Below, one piece after another: positions 26,249 to 34,813 of a stretch of 43,235 nt of DNA. Positions within the stretch are counted from its first letter, which is position 1. Each line of letters begins with the position of its first letter. The stretch comes from an uncultured bacterium (lineage in GTDB: Bacteria > Cyanobacteriota > Vampirovibrionia > Gastranaerophilales > Gastranaerophilaceae). The translations under genes were made by a program, and so were the position numbers. The stretch is from assembly GCA_947073645.1 (NCBI GenBank), contig CAMTMK010000015.1, forward strand, positions 1-43,235. Direction: 5' to 3'. The notes under the pieces are model-generated. The model was not told where the DNA came from and did not search any database. It saw nothing but the letters and a program-made list of their open reading frames with translations.

Positions 26249-27298
26249 ATGGTAGTTAGTATTAATAAAGTTGCATCATCTATAATGTCTCAACCTCATT
26301 CTATTTCTCATGTAGCTGAGCCTGTTGTATCTGTTCCCAAAACTTTGACAGAAATTGATGCATTGAATTTTAGAACATATATTCACGCAAAAACCTTTGA
26401 TTTTAAAGCTACTCAAGAAGAATTAAATGCTTTATTTAAATTTGATGGTGATGAATTTTTTGTAAAAACTTATGACTTTTTTATTAAAAAACTTGGGATT
26501 TCTGAAAACTTAAAACCGCCTGTAATCAATCAGCCTGCACATCAATCTGTTGGAATGACTTATGATTTTTGTCAAAATTTGATTACCAGAAATCCAAATT
26601 CTCTAGAACAAGGTAAAAATGCCATTTTTGGACAAATTCGTCATGAACTTCAACACGTTATCCAAAATATGAATATATTGCGTACCGAAAATATTGGCGA
26701 GGAAGCAGTAGATTTTTATTCGGAACTTATTGCTAACCAAAAGATTATGAGTACTGATTATATGGTGAAAAATATTCCTTTGGAACAGGTTGATGAAACT
26801 GTGCAAAGTAATTTTAAAATATTAAAAGATTTGTTAAAAAATAATCCTAATGGTTATGAAGACGAATTAAAAGCAGGTAAAAAACTAATAGCTGATGATA
26901 TGAAGAGACAGCTTCAAACTTTCAGAAATCTTGTAGTTCAAGAAATGGGATTAATTAAAGCTGATACTAAATCTGCTAAGCGTTCAGAAAAAATGCTTGC
27001 TGAAATGTTGAAAGAAAAAGGCTATTGGAAAGATGACGGTTCAATGCATTTTGGTAGATATTCATTTGATATCAGAGAAAACGATGCAATGCTTGCACAA
27101 GGTATTGCACAGTTAAAGCTATTGCCGGCTGAACAGAAATATTGTTATGTTCAGTTAATAAAGCAACAGCAAGGAGCATTTGAACAGCTTTCTAAAAATG
27201 ATTCTAACAACAAAGAAGTGGCTGAGTTGCTGGAAACCACAAAAGAAATGTATAAAAAATTTAATTTGAAAGAATTGATAAGTTATCTTTTTGATTAA
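26249..27298 (+). CDS. unknown protein with HELQH zinc-protease-like motif
   Basis: 349 aa, not recognised as a named family. HELQH at 132-136 matches HExxH (H132, E133, H136), and EEAVDFYSEL at 151-160 offers a downstream Glu as third ligand in gluzincin fashion. The rest is strongly helical and charged, with no signal peptide and no membrane segment. Lys-rich C-terminal half (from 165) may be coiled coil. Its last four bases overlap the convergent PilB-like gene. A metalloprotease role is an inference from the motif alone. Confidence 0.6.
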   Translation: MVVSINKVASSIMSQPHSISHVAEPVVSVPKTLTEIDALNFRTYIHAKTFDFKATQEELNALFKFDGDEFFVKTYDFFIKKLGISENLKPPVINQPAHQSVGMTYDFCQNLITRNPNSLEQGKNAIFGQIRHELQHVIQNMNILRTENIGEEAVDFYSELIANQKIMSTDYMVKNIPLEQVDETVQSNFKILKDLLKNNPNGYEDELKAGKKLIADDMKRQLQTFRNLVVQEMGLIKADTKSAKRSEKMLAEMLKEKGYWKDDGSMHFGRYSFDIRENDAMLAQGIAQLKLLPAEQKYCYVQLIKQQQGAFEQLSKNDSNNKEVAELLETTKEMYKKFNLKELISYLFD

Positions 27299-28677
27299 GC
27301 CAGATACTTTTGCACTGTTTCTTTTGAAAAAACTTCAATACTATCTTGTGAATGTATGAATACAAGACAGCTGATTATTGATTTCAAAGTTTCAAAATCA
27401 GAGAATGAAAGTTTATAGCGTAAATCTTCCATATTGTTTGCAAGAAATTCCATGATAACGGTTTTATTTTCAAATACCAAACTTGAAAAATAATCAAAAG
27501 ATTCTTTCGTTTTAATCCCTTCAAGGTAGACTATATCAGGTGATTGGAATTCAATAAATCTTGAGGCTTTATCCATATTAAAGCCGACATTTTCATTTAA
27601 TTCACATTGATGCACATTTTTTAGGTTGTATTTTGCAATACTTTCAAGCGTCATAATATTTTTGTTTTTGCTTGCACTTTCAAGTAAGAGTGAATAAATG
27701 ATATGAGTTTTTCCGCTCAATGGTGAACCGCATACAATAATTATTCCGGGGTTGTTGAGTGCTGATTTTATTACATTCAAATTATTTTCGGATTTTATAA
27801 TTTGATTAAGCGCTCTTGGCGGTTTGTAGATTTTTAGAAAAATTCTTTCGCCCATAATTGTCGGGAATGTTGAGATGCTTGCTATAACATTTAATTCATC
27901 AACTTTAAAGTTCAGTTTTCCCAATTGCGGAACTTCGCTGACTGATGCATCAAGTTCTGCGAGGTTTTTTAGTTTTGCCACAAAAGATGAAGTTAATGCC
28001 TGCGGGATGTTTCCTTTGTTCAGAATTTCTCCGTTTTTCTTAAAGTTTACGGCAAATCCGTTATCTTCGTGCTGGAAAGTTACTTCATGAACTTTTTCTA
28101 AAATAGCTTGTTTTAAGACTGCACGTATAATTTTTTGAATATGATTATCTGATAAATCATCACTATGGAGTTCATCACGCCAGTCGTAATCTGTACCGTC
28201 TTCTGTTGAAATTTCTGCTGCAATTTCATCTTCTCTGTAGTATTGGTTAATTTTTTTCAGAATGCCTGTTTCAGAAGACACAACAGGTTCTATTGAACAT
28301 TCTGCTGTTTCAATAACTTTATCTATCGCAAATAAATCCAAAGGGTCTGCCATTGCTACAGTCAGTGTATCTTCAATTTTGAACAGCGGAATAATTCTGT
28401 ATTTTTTAGCATCTGCAAGACTGATGTATTTAAGGCATTTAGGGTCTAATGTGTAATCATCAAGGTTAACATATGGGATATGGAGTTTTGCTTCCAAAAA
28501 TTTCAGAATATCATCTTCGGATAAAACTCCTGAATTTATTAATACTTGTCCGATATTTATATTTTGGGCACTTGCAATCTCTTGTGCCTGCTCAATTGTT
28601 TCATATGCGACAAGTCCTGCTCTGACCAAATCGTATTTTAATTTTTCCAGTGTTTTGTTAGTAACTGTTGTTTCCAT
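27295..28677 (-). CDS. degenerate PilB/GspE-like ATPase with MshEN domain
   Basis: 460 aa. Residues about 15-150 form an MshEN domain (IGQVLINSGVLSEDDILKFLEAKLHIPYV), which can bind c-di-GMP in related ATPases. The core keeps a Walker A GSPLSGKT at 317-324, but the Asp box is reduced to LES, the Walker B region reads SPDIVYLEGIKT instead of DPDxxxxGEIRD, and the four-Cys zinc finger is absent. It is shorter than PilB (about 560 aa). Hydrolysis is doubtful; a regulatory or adaptor role in type IV pilus or secretion is likely. Follows the receiver gene by two bases with no own Shine-Dalgarno. Confidence 0.75.
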   Translation of the reverse strand: METTVTNKTLEKLKYDLVRAGLVAYETIEQAQEIASAQNINIGQVLINSGVLSEDDILKFLEAKLHIPYVNLDDYTLDPKCLKYISLADAKKYRIIPLFKIEDTLTVAMADPLDLFAIDKVIETAECSIEPVVSSETGILKKINQYYREDEIAAEISTEDGTDYDWRDELHSDDLSDNHIQKIIRAVLKQAILEKVHEVTFQHEDNGFAVNFKKNGEILNKGNIPQALTSSFVAKLKNLAELDASVSEVPQLGKLNFKVDELNVIASISTFPTIMGERIFLKIYKPPRALNQIIKSENNLNVIKSALNNPGIIIVCGSPLSGKTHIIYSLLLESASKNKNIMTLESIAKYNLKNVHQCELNENVGFNMDKASRFIEFQSPDIVYLEGIKTKESFDYFSSLVFENKTVIMEFLANNMEDLRYKLSFSDFETLKSIISCLVFIHSQDSIEVFSKETVQKYLA

Positions 28678-28679
28678 AA

Positions 28680-29042
28680 TTATTTAAGGTATTTTTCTAC
28701 TATCTTAACTACTTCATCTAATTCAAAAGGTTTGGTGATATATTCATCCGCACCTGTTTCTTCGCCTATTAATTTGTCTTCTTCCTGCGAACGTGCTGTA
28801 ACCATTAATATCGGAATATTCTTATATTTAGCATCGTATTTTAAAAGTCTGCTGATTTTGTAACCGTTAATTTTTGGCATCATAACATCAAGTATAATTA
28901 AATCAGGCACTATTTCTTTAGCAAGTCTAAGACCATCCTCGCCGTTATATGCGCAATAGCAGGTGAAATCTGCTGTTTCCAGCACGAATTTTAAACTTTC
29001 TACAATATCCTGTTCATCATCAACAATAAGAATTTTTTTCAT
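28680..29042 (-). CDS. single-domain response regulator (CheY-like)
   Basis: 120 aa. All receiver residues are present: D8-D9, phosphorylation site D52 in LILDVMMP, T82 and K104 in TKPF. No output domain. It is the first gene of a two-gene unit with the PilB-like ATPase two bases downstream, so it probably regulates it or a shared pilus function by protein contact. The histidine kinase at 30001-31653 is a candidate partner, separated by one gene on the other strand. Confidence 0.9.
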   Translation of the reverse strand: MKKILIVDDEQDIVESLKFVLETADFTCYCAYNGEDGLRLAKEIVPDLIILDVMMPKINGYKISRLLKYDAKYKNIPILMVTARSQEEDKLIGEETGADEYITKPFELDEVVKIVEKYLK

Positions 29043-29177
29043 ATCTTCCCCTTCAATTAGATTATATCATATTTCTAAACTTCTTGTATATTGTTAAAAT
29101 TTGTTAATTAATTATCAAAAAAATTTTTTCAGCGGTATTAAATATATTATTAGCTGAAATATGAAAGGGAAATAAAT

Positions 29178-30017
29178 ATGTCTTTAATTAATAAAATTGT
29201 CGGGGGGGGGGCACAATTAGCAGAAAAGGCTAAGCCTTCATTTAGATTTGGACCTTGGCAGCAAATGGGTGCTGTTACAAGACCTGCCGACACAAGAACA
29301 ACAGAACAATTACTTGCAAATATTGATTATTTTGCAGAAAATTTGCCGGAAGTTGCGCTGTTTAAGAAAGAATTAAAGGGAATGAACCCTCAGCATTTAG
29401 GCTTAGTTTCAGATATTTGTGAACTTGGAGCCAGAATGGATATGATTAATACTAATATTAATATTAGAAAACCTGCATCAAATGGTAAAAGTTTATTAGA
29501 ATTTTTGATGGAAAAATTGCCTTGGGCTTCAAAAGAAAACCCTGAAATGATTGAATTCTCTAAAGAGGTTATTAACCATACAGATACAACTGCTTCTAAA
29601 TATTTCTTAGGAAGTTTTGCTGAAGTTTTTGAACATCCCGAAGCGGCTAAACATTTGAAAGCAACAAAACCGTTGATAAAAGATATTGCTGAAGTGACTT
29701 TAAGCGGCGGTTATACTATGGATTATTCAAAAGAACAAAAATTTGTAAATGCTCTTAGTTCTTATATTAATCCTTCAGTAAATCCTGAAAAAATTGAAGT
29801 TGTTAATGAAGCTGTCAGAACAGTTGAAAAACTTCCAGAAAGCGTGGATTTATCTTGTAAAATAGTGAGTACAGACATTATTAATAGTACTACTTCTGCA
29901 CAACAAATGAGAGAAAATCTTGAAACGTTCTCACAAATTGCAGAAGGTTTGTCTAAAAGAACTAAAGAAGTAAATTTAACAGATTACATAATTAAAAATG
30001 TTAATTTAACGGAATAA
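29178..30017 (+). CDS. unknown protein with G10 tract after codon 8 (predicted phase ON)
   Basis: 279 aa, not recognised. The start MSLINKIVGGGAQ contains the ten-G run 29202-29211; eleven G gives a stop 8 codons later and nine G a stop within three, so expression depends on tract length. The rest is soluble and largely helical with no signal peptide, membrane segment or Cys cluster of note. GAAAGGG lies eight bases before ATG 29178. It is a single gene between divergent receiver and convergent histidine-kinase genes, overlapping the latter by 17 bases. A cell-surface or host-interaction role is possible from the switching, but unproven. Confidence 0.75.
   Translation: MSLINKIVGGGAQLAEKAKPSFRFGPWQQMGAVTRPADTRTTEQLLANIDYFAENLPEVALFKKELKGMNPQHLGLVSDICELGARMDMINTNINIRKPASNGKSLLEFLMEKLPWASKENPEMIEFSKEVINHTDTTASKYFLGSFAEVFEHPEAAKHLKATKPLIKDIAEVTLSGGYTMDYSKEQKFVNALSSYINPSVNPEKIEVVNEAVRTVEKLPESVDLSCKIVSTDIINSTTSAQQMRENLETFSQIAEGLSKRTKEVNLTDYIIKNVNLTE
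29202..29211 (+). repeat. G10 homopolymer tract (gene at 29178)
   Basis: Ten G starting 24 bases after the ATG, in the same GTC-G10-CA context as the tract at 7492. With ten G the frame is open. Confidence 0.95.
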
Positions 30018-31653
30018 CAAAATAGAATTTCGAACCTTTATTAAGTTCGCTGTCACACCAGATTGCGCCCTTGTGAGCTTCCAAAAGCTGTTTGGCAATT
30101 GGAAGTCCCAAGCCTGTACCGCCTGCTTTTCGTGACAGCGAATTTTCTATCTGTGCAAATTTGTCAAAGGCACGCAGCAAATCTTTTGTATCAATACCTA
30201 TACCTTCATCAGCTACGCAGACTTGGATGTAGTCGCCTGATAGATTTTTAATTTCCGGTTTAAAGATATCGTTAATTTGTATATCTGATGCATTTATAAG
30301 TTTTGATGAGATTGTAATATTTTTGCCTTCTGATGTAAATTTGATTGCGTTTGATACGAGGTTTGTAAGTACTTGTTCCAGTCTTTGAGCATCAAATTGT
30401 GTTTCAGGAAGATTTTCGGCTTCATCGGTTGTAAGGTTAAGTCCTTTAGATTTGGCAACTTCAGAAAGTGCTGTTTTTACATAGCCGATTACAGTATTAA
30501 TATTTGCAGGTGCAAAGTTGAAATCCATCTTTCCTGCTTCGATTTTTGACAAATCCAGAAGGTCATTAATGATTTCAGATAAGCGTTTGACGTTACGCAT
30601 AGCCATTGATAAGAATTTTTCTGCAGATTGGGTAACTTCTCCGCATCTTCCGCTGCCTAAAATATCTAATGAATTTTTTATTGATGTCAGAGGAGTTCTC
30701 AATTCGTGAGAAACGATTGAAATAAATTCTGATTTTAAACGTTCAAGTTTTTCTAGTTTTGCGTTCGTTTCAATAAGCTCTTGATATAATGTTGCACTTT
30801 TTAAAGGTAAGGCTACCTGCTGGGCGATTGTTTGGAAACAGGTTGAATCTTCGGGAGTAAATGAGTTTTCTTTAAAAATTTCTACAAATCCGAAATTTGT
30901 GTCGCCAAGTGAAATTTTGGCAAACATATTATCATATTGAAATAGTGTAAATGTAAATCTGCTTGCAGGATATTTGACGTGTTTTATAACTTTCAGGGTT
31001 TCGATATCGAGATTTTGACCTTCAAAAATTGAGTTAAAGTTTAATACACATCTGAACTTGAGAGCTGAAATGAGTTCATCAGAAAGCTCATAAAGTGAAT
31101 TTAATATCAAAACAGGCTCATCTCCGCATAATGACAAAGTGCTTGTGAGTGAAAAGCTTAGGGCTTTGTCCATACCTTCAATCATATATTGGATTAATTT
31201 ATCTTTATCCAGAGTGCCCGCAAATTGTGAACTTGTTGAATATAGAGCGTTTAAGCGGTATAAGCTGTCGGCTAAATCTTTGTTTGAACTTGATAACATT
31301 TCAAGTGCGTTTTTCATTCTGAGATTTACGTTTACTGTTGAAGTTATTAAATCTTCAGGCATGTCTGAAGTTACAAATGCATTTGCAAATTTAACGAGTT
31401 CTTTATCAATTTTTTCATTAACTAAAAATATAATAATTGTGTTTTCGCAAATTTGTTTTATTTTCTTGTTTAAGTCTTTTAAGTTTGGTGTTTCCGCGTC
31501 AAAAAAGATAATATCTGGAATATTGCCGTTTATTGTATCGATAAGCAGTGCACTATCACTAATGCAGTCAAAATCATATAGATTTTTACCGAATATATTT
31601 CTAAATTTATCAATTTGACTGTTATTTTCTGATATAAATAAAATCTTAATCAT
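30001..31653 (-). CDS. sensor histidine kinase with receiver-like and GAF regions
   Basis: 550 aa from ATG 31653, one base after the rel stop; the frame is open to 31752 but that part lies inside rel. Order: receiver-like domain (1-110) with D52 in FFDAETP but without the acidic pair near residue 8; linker helices; GAF-like domain (about 145-290); HisKA with H316 in SHELRTP; HATPase with NLVSNAIKFT, DEGIGI and GGTGLGL. Cytosolic: no membrane segments. Gene order suggests coupling to the stringent-response enzyme upstream. Partner regulator may be the CheY-like protein at 28680. Confidence 0.88.
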   Translation of the reverse strand: MIKILFISENNSQIDKFRNIFGKNLYDFDCISDSALLIDTINGNIPDIIFFDAETPNLKDLNKKIKQICENTIIIFLVNEKIDKELVKFANAFVTSDMPEDLITSTVNVNLRMKNALEMLSSSNKDLADSLYRLNALYSTSSQFAGTLDKDKLIQYMIEGMDKALSFSLTSTLSLCGDEPVLILNSLYELSDELISALKFRCVLNFNSIFEGQNLDIETLKVIKHVKYPASRFTFTLFQYDNMFAKISLGDTNFGFVEIFKENSFTPEDSTCFQTIAQQVALPLKSATLYQELIETNAKLEKLERLKSEFISIVSHELRTPLTSIKNSLDILGSGRCGEVTQSAEKFLSMAMRNVKRLSEIINDLLDLSKIEAGKMDFNFAPANINTVIGYVKTALSEVAKSKGLNLTTDEAENLPETQFDAQRLEQVLTNLVSNAIKFTSEGKNITISSKLINASDIQINDIFKPEIKNLSGDYIQVCVADEGIGIDTKDLLRAFDKFAQIENSLSRKAGGTGLGLPIAKQLLEAHKGAIWCDSELNKGSKFYFVIPLN

Positions 31654-31654
31654 A

Positions 31655-33853
31655 CTAATTTTTCTTTTTAGCGTGTTTTGCTTTTCCGTTGTTTCGTTTC
31701 GGAGCATTTGGCAGTGCATAAGATGTTTGAATACGTTTAACACTGTAAACATCAGGGATAGCTTGAATACTTAAAATAACTTTTTTCAAAGTATCAATAT
31801 TATCAAGTTCTATACCAAGCTCTATAATACCTATTTTACCGCTTTTTGATTTAACGTTTGCATAAGTAATATTTGTGTTGTTGTCAGAAACTGCTGCGAT
31901 AATATCTTTTAACAAGCCCATTTTTTCGGCAGTTTCAACACGGATTGTTGTGTTGTAAGTTTTATTTACATTATCGCCTGACCATCTTATGTCCATTAAT
32001 CTTTCAGGTTCAACATGTTCTAATGTCTGGCAGTCCATTCTGTGAACTGTAACGCCTTTAGCACGGGTTACAACACCGACAATGGGTTCGCCGGGGATTG
32101 GAGAACAACATTTTGCAATTGAATATAAAAGGCCTTCCAGTCCGATAATGTCTTTGTCTGATTTCTTTTTAACTGTACCATGAAATTCAGGTGTTTTTGG
32201 GGCTTCCGGTTTTTTAAGTTTGTTGATAACTTTGTTTAATGTAGTTTCGCCATAGCCTAATGCTGCAAATAAATCATCTGCTGAGAGATAATTCATTTGT
32301 TTTGCGATTTTGTCAAATTCTCCTGATTTATAATGTTCATCAAAAATAGCTTTTGTAAGTTCATGTTCAAGGTTTGACCTGCCGACTTCAATATGTTCTT
32401 CGCGATTATTCTTTTTGAACCATTGTTTAATTTTTGATGATGCCTGTTTAGTGACAACAAAATTAAGCCAGTCAAGACGCGGGGCAGGGGTTTTTGATGT
32501 TAAAATTTCAACTATATCGCCGTTTCTAAGCTTTGTATCAAGCTGTGCAATTCTGCCGTTTATAAGTGCACCTACGGTTTTATTGCCGACTTCCGAGTGA
32601 ATTCTGTATGCAAAGTCAACAGGTGTTGCGTTAACAGGCAGGTCGAATACGTCGCCGTTTGGAGTGAAGGCAAATACCTGGTCTGAGAATAAATCTATTT
32701 TTACCGAGTTTACGTAATCTTCTGCGGAAGTAACATCTTTGTTATATTCAACAAGTTTTCTCATCCAAGAAAACTGCATATCTGTCGGGTTATTTGCTTT
32801 CTGAGAGCCTTTTTCTTTATATCTCCAGTGAGCGGCAACCCCGTATTCTGCAATTTCATGCATTTCCCATGTTCTGATTTGGACTTCCAAAGGTTTTGAG
32901 CGCGGGCCGATAACAGATGTGTGTAAAGATTGATAGCCGTTGCCTTTCGGCATTGCAATATAATCTTTAAATCTTCCGGGAATTGGTTTAAATTGTGAGT
33001 GAATAAGCCCGAGAACTTCGTAGCATTCTTTTTCACTGTCAACAATTACACGGACAGCTGTAATATCATAAAGGTCATGGAACGCTATATTTAAGCGTTT
33101 CATTTTACTGTAAATACTGTAATAATGTTTTGCTCTGCCTGTAATTTGCGCGTTAATTCCGCTTTTTTGAACGTCTTGTGAAATCTTTTCAATAAGGAGT
33201 TTTACTGTGGCTTCACGTTCAATCTTTTTTTGCGCAACGAGCTGTGCAATTTCAAAATATTTGTCAGGTTCCAGATAACGTAATGATAAATCTTCAAGTT
33301 CGGCTTTAATTCTTCCGATACCGAGGCGGTTAGCAAGAGGTGCAAAGATATCAAGGGTTTCTCTGGCAATTTTTTGCTGTTTATTGGAAGCCATAAAGTT
33401 AAGAGTGCGCATATTATGCAATCTGTCAGCAAGTTTCAGAAATACAATTCTTATGTCATTAGCCATTGCAATGAATAAACGTCTGAAGTTTTCGGCTTGG
33501 CGTTCTTCTTTCGACTTAAACTGTAATTTGCCGAGTTTTGTAACCCCTTGTACAAGAGTCAGTACATCTTTGCCGAAAAGTTGTTCAATTTCTTCGGGTT
33601 GAGTTTCTGTGTCTTCCAAAATGTCATGTAAAAATGCTGCCATTAATGTGTGGCTGTCGACTTTTAGTCCGACAAGAATTTTTGCAACTTCTACAGGATG
33701 AATTATATATGGTTCTTCTGAAATCCGGTACTGCCCATCATGCAGACGTTTTGCAAAAAGGTATGCTTTTTCGATTTCTGCAATTTCCTGCGGTTCTCTA
33801 TTTTGTGCTATAAGTTCATTTTTAATATCTTCAAAAAGCGGTTTTTCTATCAT
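31655..33853 (-). CDS. rel: bifunctional (p)ppGpp synthetase/hydrolase
   Basis: 732 aa RelA/SpoT homologue. The hydrolase HD domain has HDGQYR and FLHDILEDT (HDxxED present); the synthetase has RAKHYYSIYSKM, GRFKDYIAMPKGNGYQSLHTSV (RxKD form, as in bifunctional enzymes); then TGS (VFAFTPNGDVFDLP) and a C-terminal ACT. ATG 33853 is preferred over 33871, because the latter lies within the promoter: TTGAAA-16-TATGAT ends nine bases before 33853, and neither start has a Shine-Dalgarno. The kinase gene follows after one base. Confidence 0.95.
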   Translation of the reverse strand: MIEKPLFEDIKNELIAQNREPQEIAEIEKAYLFAKRLHDGQYRISEEPYIIHPVEVAKILVGLKVDSHTLMAAFLHDILEDTETQPEEIEQLFGKDVLTLVQGVTKLGKLQFKSKEERQAENFRRLFIAMANDIRIVFLKLADRLHNMRTLNFMASNKQQKIARETLDIFAPLANRLGIGRIKAELEDLSLRYLEPDKYFEIAQLVAQKKIEREATVKLLIEKISQDVQKSGINAQITGRAKHYYSIYSKMKRLNIAFHDLYDITAVRVIVDSEKECYEVLGLIHSQFKPIPGRFKDYIAMPKGNGYQSLHTSVIGPRSKPLEVQIRTWEMHEIAEYGVAAHWRYKEKGSQKANNPTDMQFSWMRKLVEYNKDVTSAEDYVNSVKIDLFSDQVFAFTPNGDVFDLPVNATPVDFAYRIHSEVGNKTVGALINGRIAQLDTKLRNGDIVEILTSKTPAPRLDWLNFVVTKQASSKIKQWFKKNNREEHIEVGRSNLEHELTKAIFDEHYKSGEFDKIAKQMNYLSADDLFAALGYGETTLNKVINKLKKPEAPKTPEFHGTVKKKSDKDIIGLEGLLYSIAKCCSPIPGEPIVGVVTRAKGVTVHRMDCQTLEHVEPERLMDIRWSGDNVNKTYNTTIRVETAEKMGLLKDIIAAVSDNNTNITYANVKSKSGKIGIIELGIELDNIDTLKKVILSIQAIPDVYSVKRIQTSYALPNAPKRNNGKAKHAKKKN

Positions 33854-33862
33854 GATATAATT

Positions 33863-33890
33863 ATCATACAATTTTTTTTGAAATTTTCAA
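33863..33890 (-). promoter_or_regulatory. predicted near-leaderless promoter of rel
   Basis: On the minus strand TTGAAA (33885-33890), 16-base spacer, TATGAT (33863-33868). Predicted start lies 0-3 bases before ATG 33853. Confidence 0.65.
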
Positions 33891-33908
33891 GTATGTAAAG
33901 GATAAGTA

Positions 33909-34184
33909 ATGCTGAAAGAAACAAAAAACGGAATAATTCTGACATTGAGAATCTCTCCAAATGCCTCTAAAAATGAGATTATAAAGGAAGATTCGGGTAT
34001 AAAAGTTAAAATTACCGCACAGCCTATTGACGGAAAAGCAAATAAGGCTTTAATTGAATTTTTGTCAAAGCAGTTTAAAATTCCTAAATCATATTTTGAA
34101 ATAATTCGCGGTGAAACTGCTAAAGATAAAACTATATTGATTAAAAACACTGAAATGGATTATTTGTTAAATATTGTAAATTAA
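33909..34184 (+). CDS. DUF167 (YggU) family protein
   Basis: 91 aa small soluble protein of the widespread DUF167/YggU family, function unknown. The family motif is KITAQPIDGKANKALIEFL, followed by the conserved IIRGETAKDKTILI. AAAGGA precedes the ATG. Divergent from rel and followed by a lineage-specific gene after 50 bases. Confidence 0.9.
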   Translation: MLKETKNGIILTLRISPNASKNEIIKEDSGIKVKITAQPIDGKANKALIEFLSKQFKIPKSYFEIIRGETAKDKTILIKNTEMDYLLNIVN

Positions 34185-34234
34185 CTGTCAAAAATTTATA
34201 TTTACGATATTTTGTATTCAAGAAAGGAAATTTT

Positions 34235-34624
34235 ATGGAAATTAGAAATAACTCGAATACATCGTTTCAGGCAAAAGTATCAAAACCTGTAAAAGATTAT
34301 ATAAAAAATGAAGCTTTAAATTATGGCGGAAAAACTATGCAGGCGGTTAGAAATAAAATCAGCGAAATTGAAAGCTGGGGAAGTAAAGATAGTTTTGTTG
34401 ATTTGAACTTTTATGATAGAACAAGCAACACTATTAGTTTTGATAAACCTTTTGGTTTGGTATTATCAAACCCACTAGCAAAATTACCTGATGAAGTCGC
34501 TTTATCAGCCGGTAAAAAGACTTTATATCAAAATTTTATGGCATTAAGAGAAAAAGATGTTGTTACTGCAGAACAGCAGCTTAGTGCAAATACTGCACCA
34601 AAATCAATTGACTTATTTGCCTAG
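34235..34624 (+). CDS. lineage-restricted hypothetical protein with N-terminal NTSFQA tag
   Basis: 129 aa, no known domain. It starts MEIRNNSNTSFQAKVSK, a short tag that I associate with many small secreted or envelope-associated proteins of this lineage, although there is no classical signal peptide. The rest is mixed helix and strand, with a hydrophobic LVLSNPLAKL. AGAAAGGA gives a good Shine-Dalgarno. A structured RNA region and a membrane protein gene follow on the same strand. Confidence 0.7.
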   Translation: MEIRNNSNTSFQAKVSKPVKDYIKNEALNYGGKTMQAVRNKISEIESWGSKDSFVDLNFYDRTSNTISFDKPFGLVLSNPLAKLPDEVALSAGKKTLYQNFMALREKDVVTAEQQLSANTAPKSIDLFA

Positions 34625-34653
34625 TTGAATTTTAAAAAAAATTATGGTAGCAT
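34625..34653 (+). promoter_or_regulatory. predicted promoter of the structured RNA / gene at 34814
   Basis: TTGAAT (34625-34630), 17-base spacer, TAGCAT (34648-34653). It would start transcription near 34660, just before the hairpin region. Confidence 0.4.
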
Positions 34654-34659
34654 AACAAT

Positions 34660-34800
34660 ATGACTTCGAAAATTACATTAAAACTTCATCATCACCATAG
34701 CAACCCTTGAAGGGCTGTTTGTCGGTGTGTGAAGTTTTCAATTCTGATATAAAACAGTCTTTCAAGGGGTTATTGGAAGACTGTTTGTATTATAGAATTG
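34660..34800 (+). ncRNA. structured RNA, possible switching leader or small RNA
   Basis: Hairpin A: AAAACTTCA (34680-34688) pairs with TGAAGTTTT (34730-34738), with inner CACC/GGTG and CCC-TTGAA-GGG. Hairpin B: AAACAGTCTT (34752-34761) pairs with AAGACTGTTT (34777-34786), extended by two pairs. The apex of A, AACCCTTGAA (34702-34711), can instead pair with TTCAAGGGGTT in the loop and arm of B (34761-34771) with one bulge. Such alternatives suggest a riboswitch-like leader or a kissing RNA. It ends shortly before the Shine-Dalgarno of the gene at 34814. No known RNA family recognised. Confidence 0.5.
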
Positions 34801-34813
34801 GAGAATAAAGAAA

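Noticed and set aside
31654-31752. Longer histidine kinase start inside rel
   Set aside because: Overlaps rel and lacks domain similarity; ATG 31653 starts a receiver-like fold.
34660-34800. 6S RNA or tmRNA
   Set aside because: Too short, no central bubble typical of 6S and no tRNA-like end; the structure matches no family I recognise.
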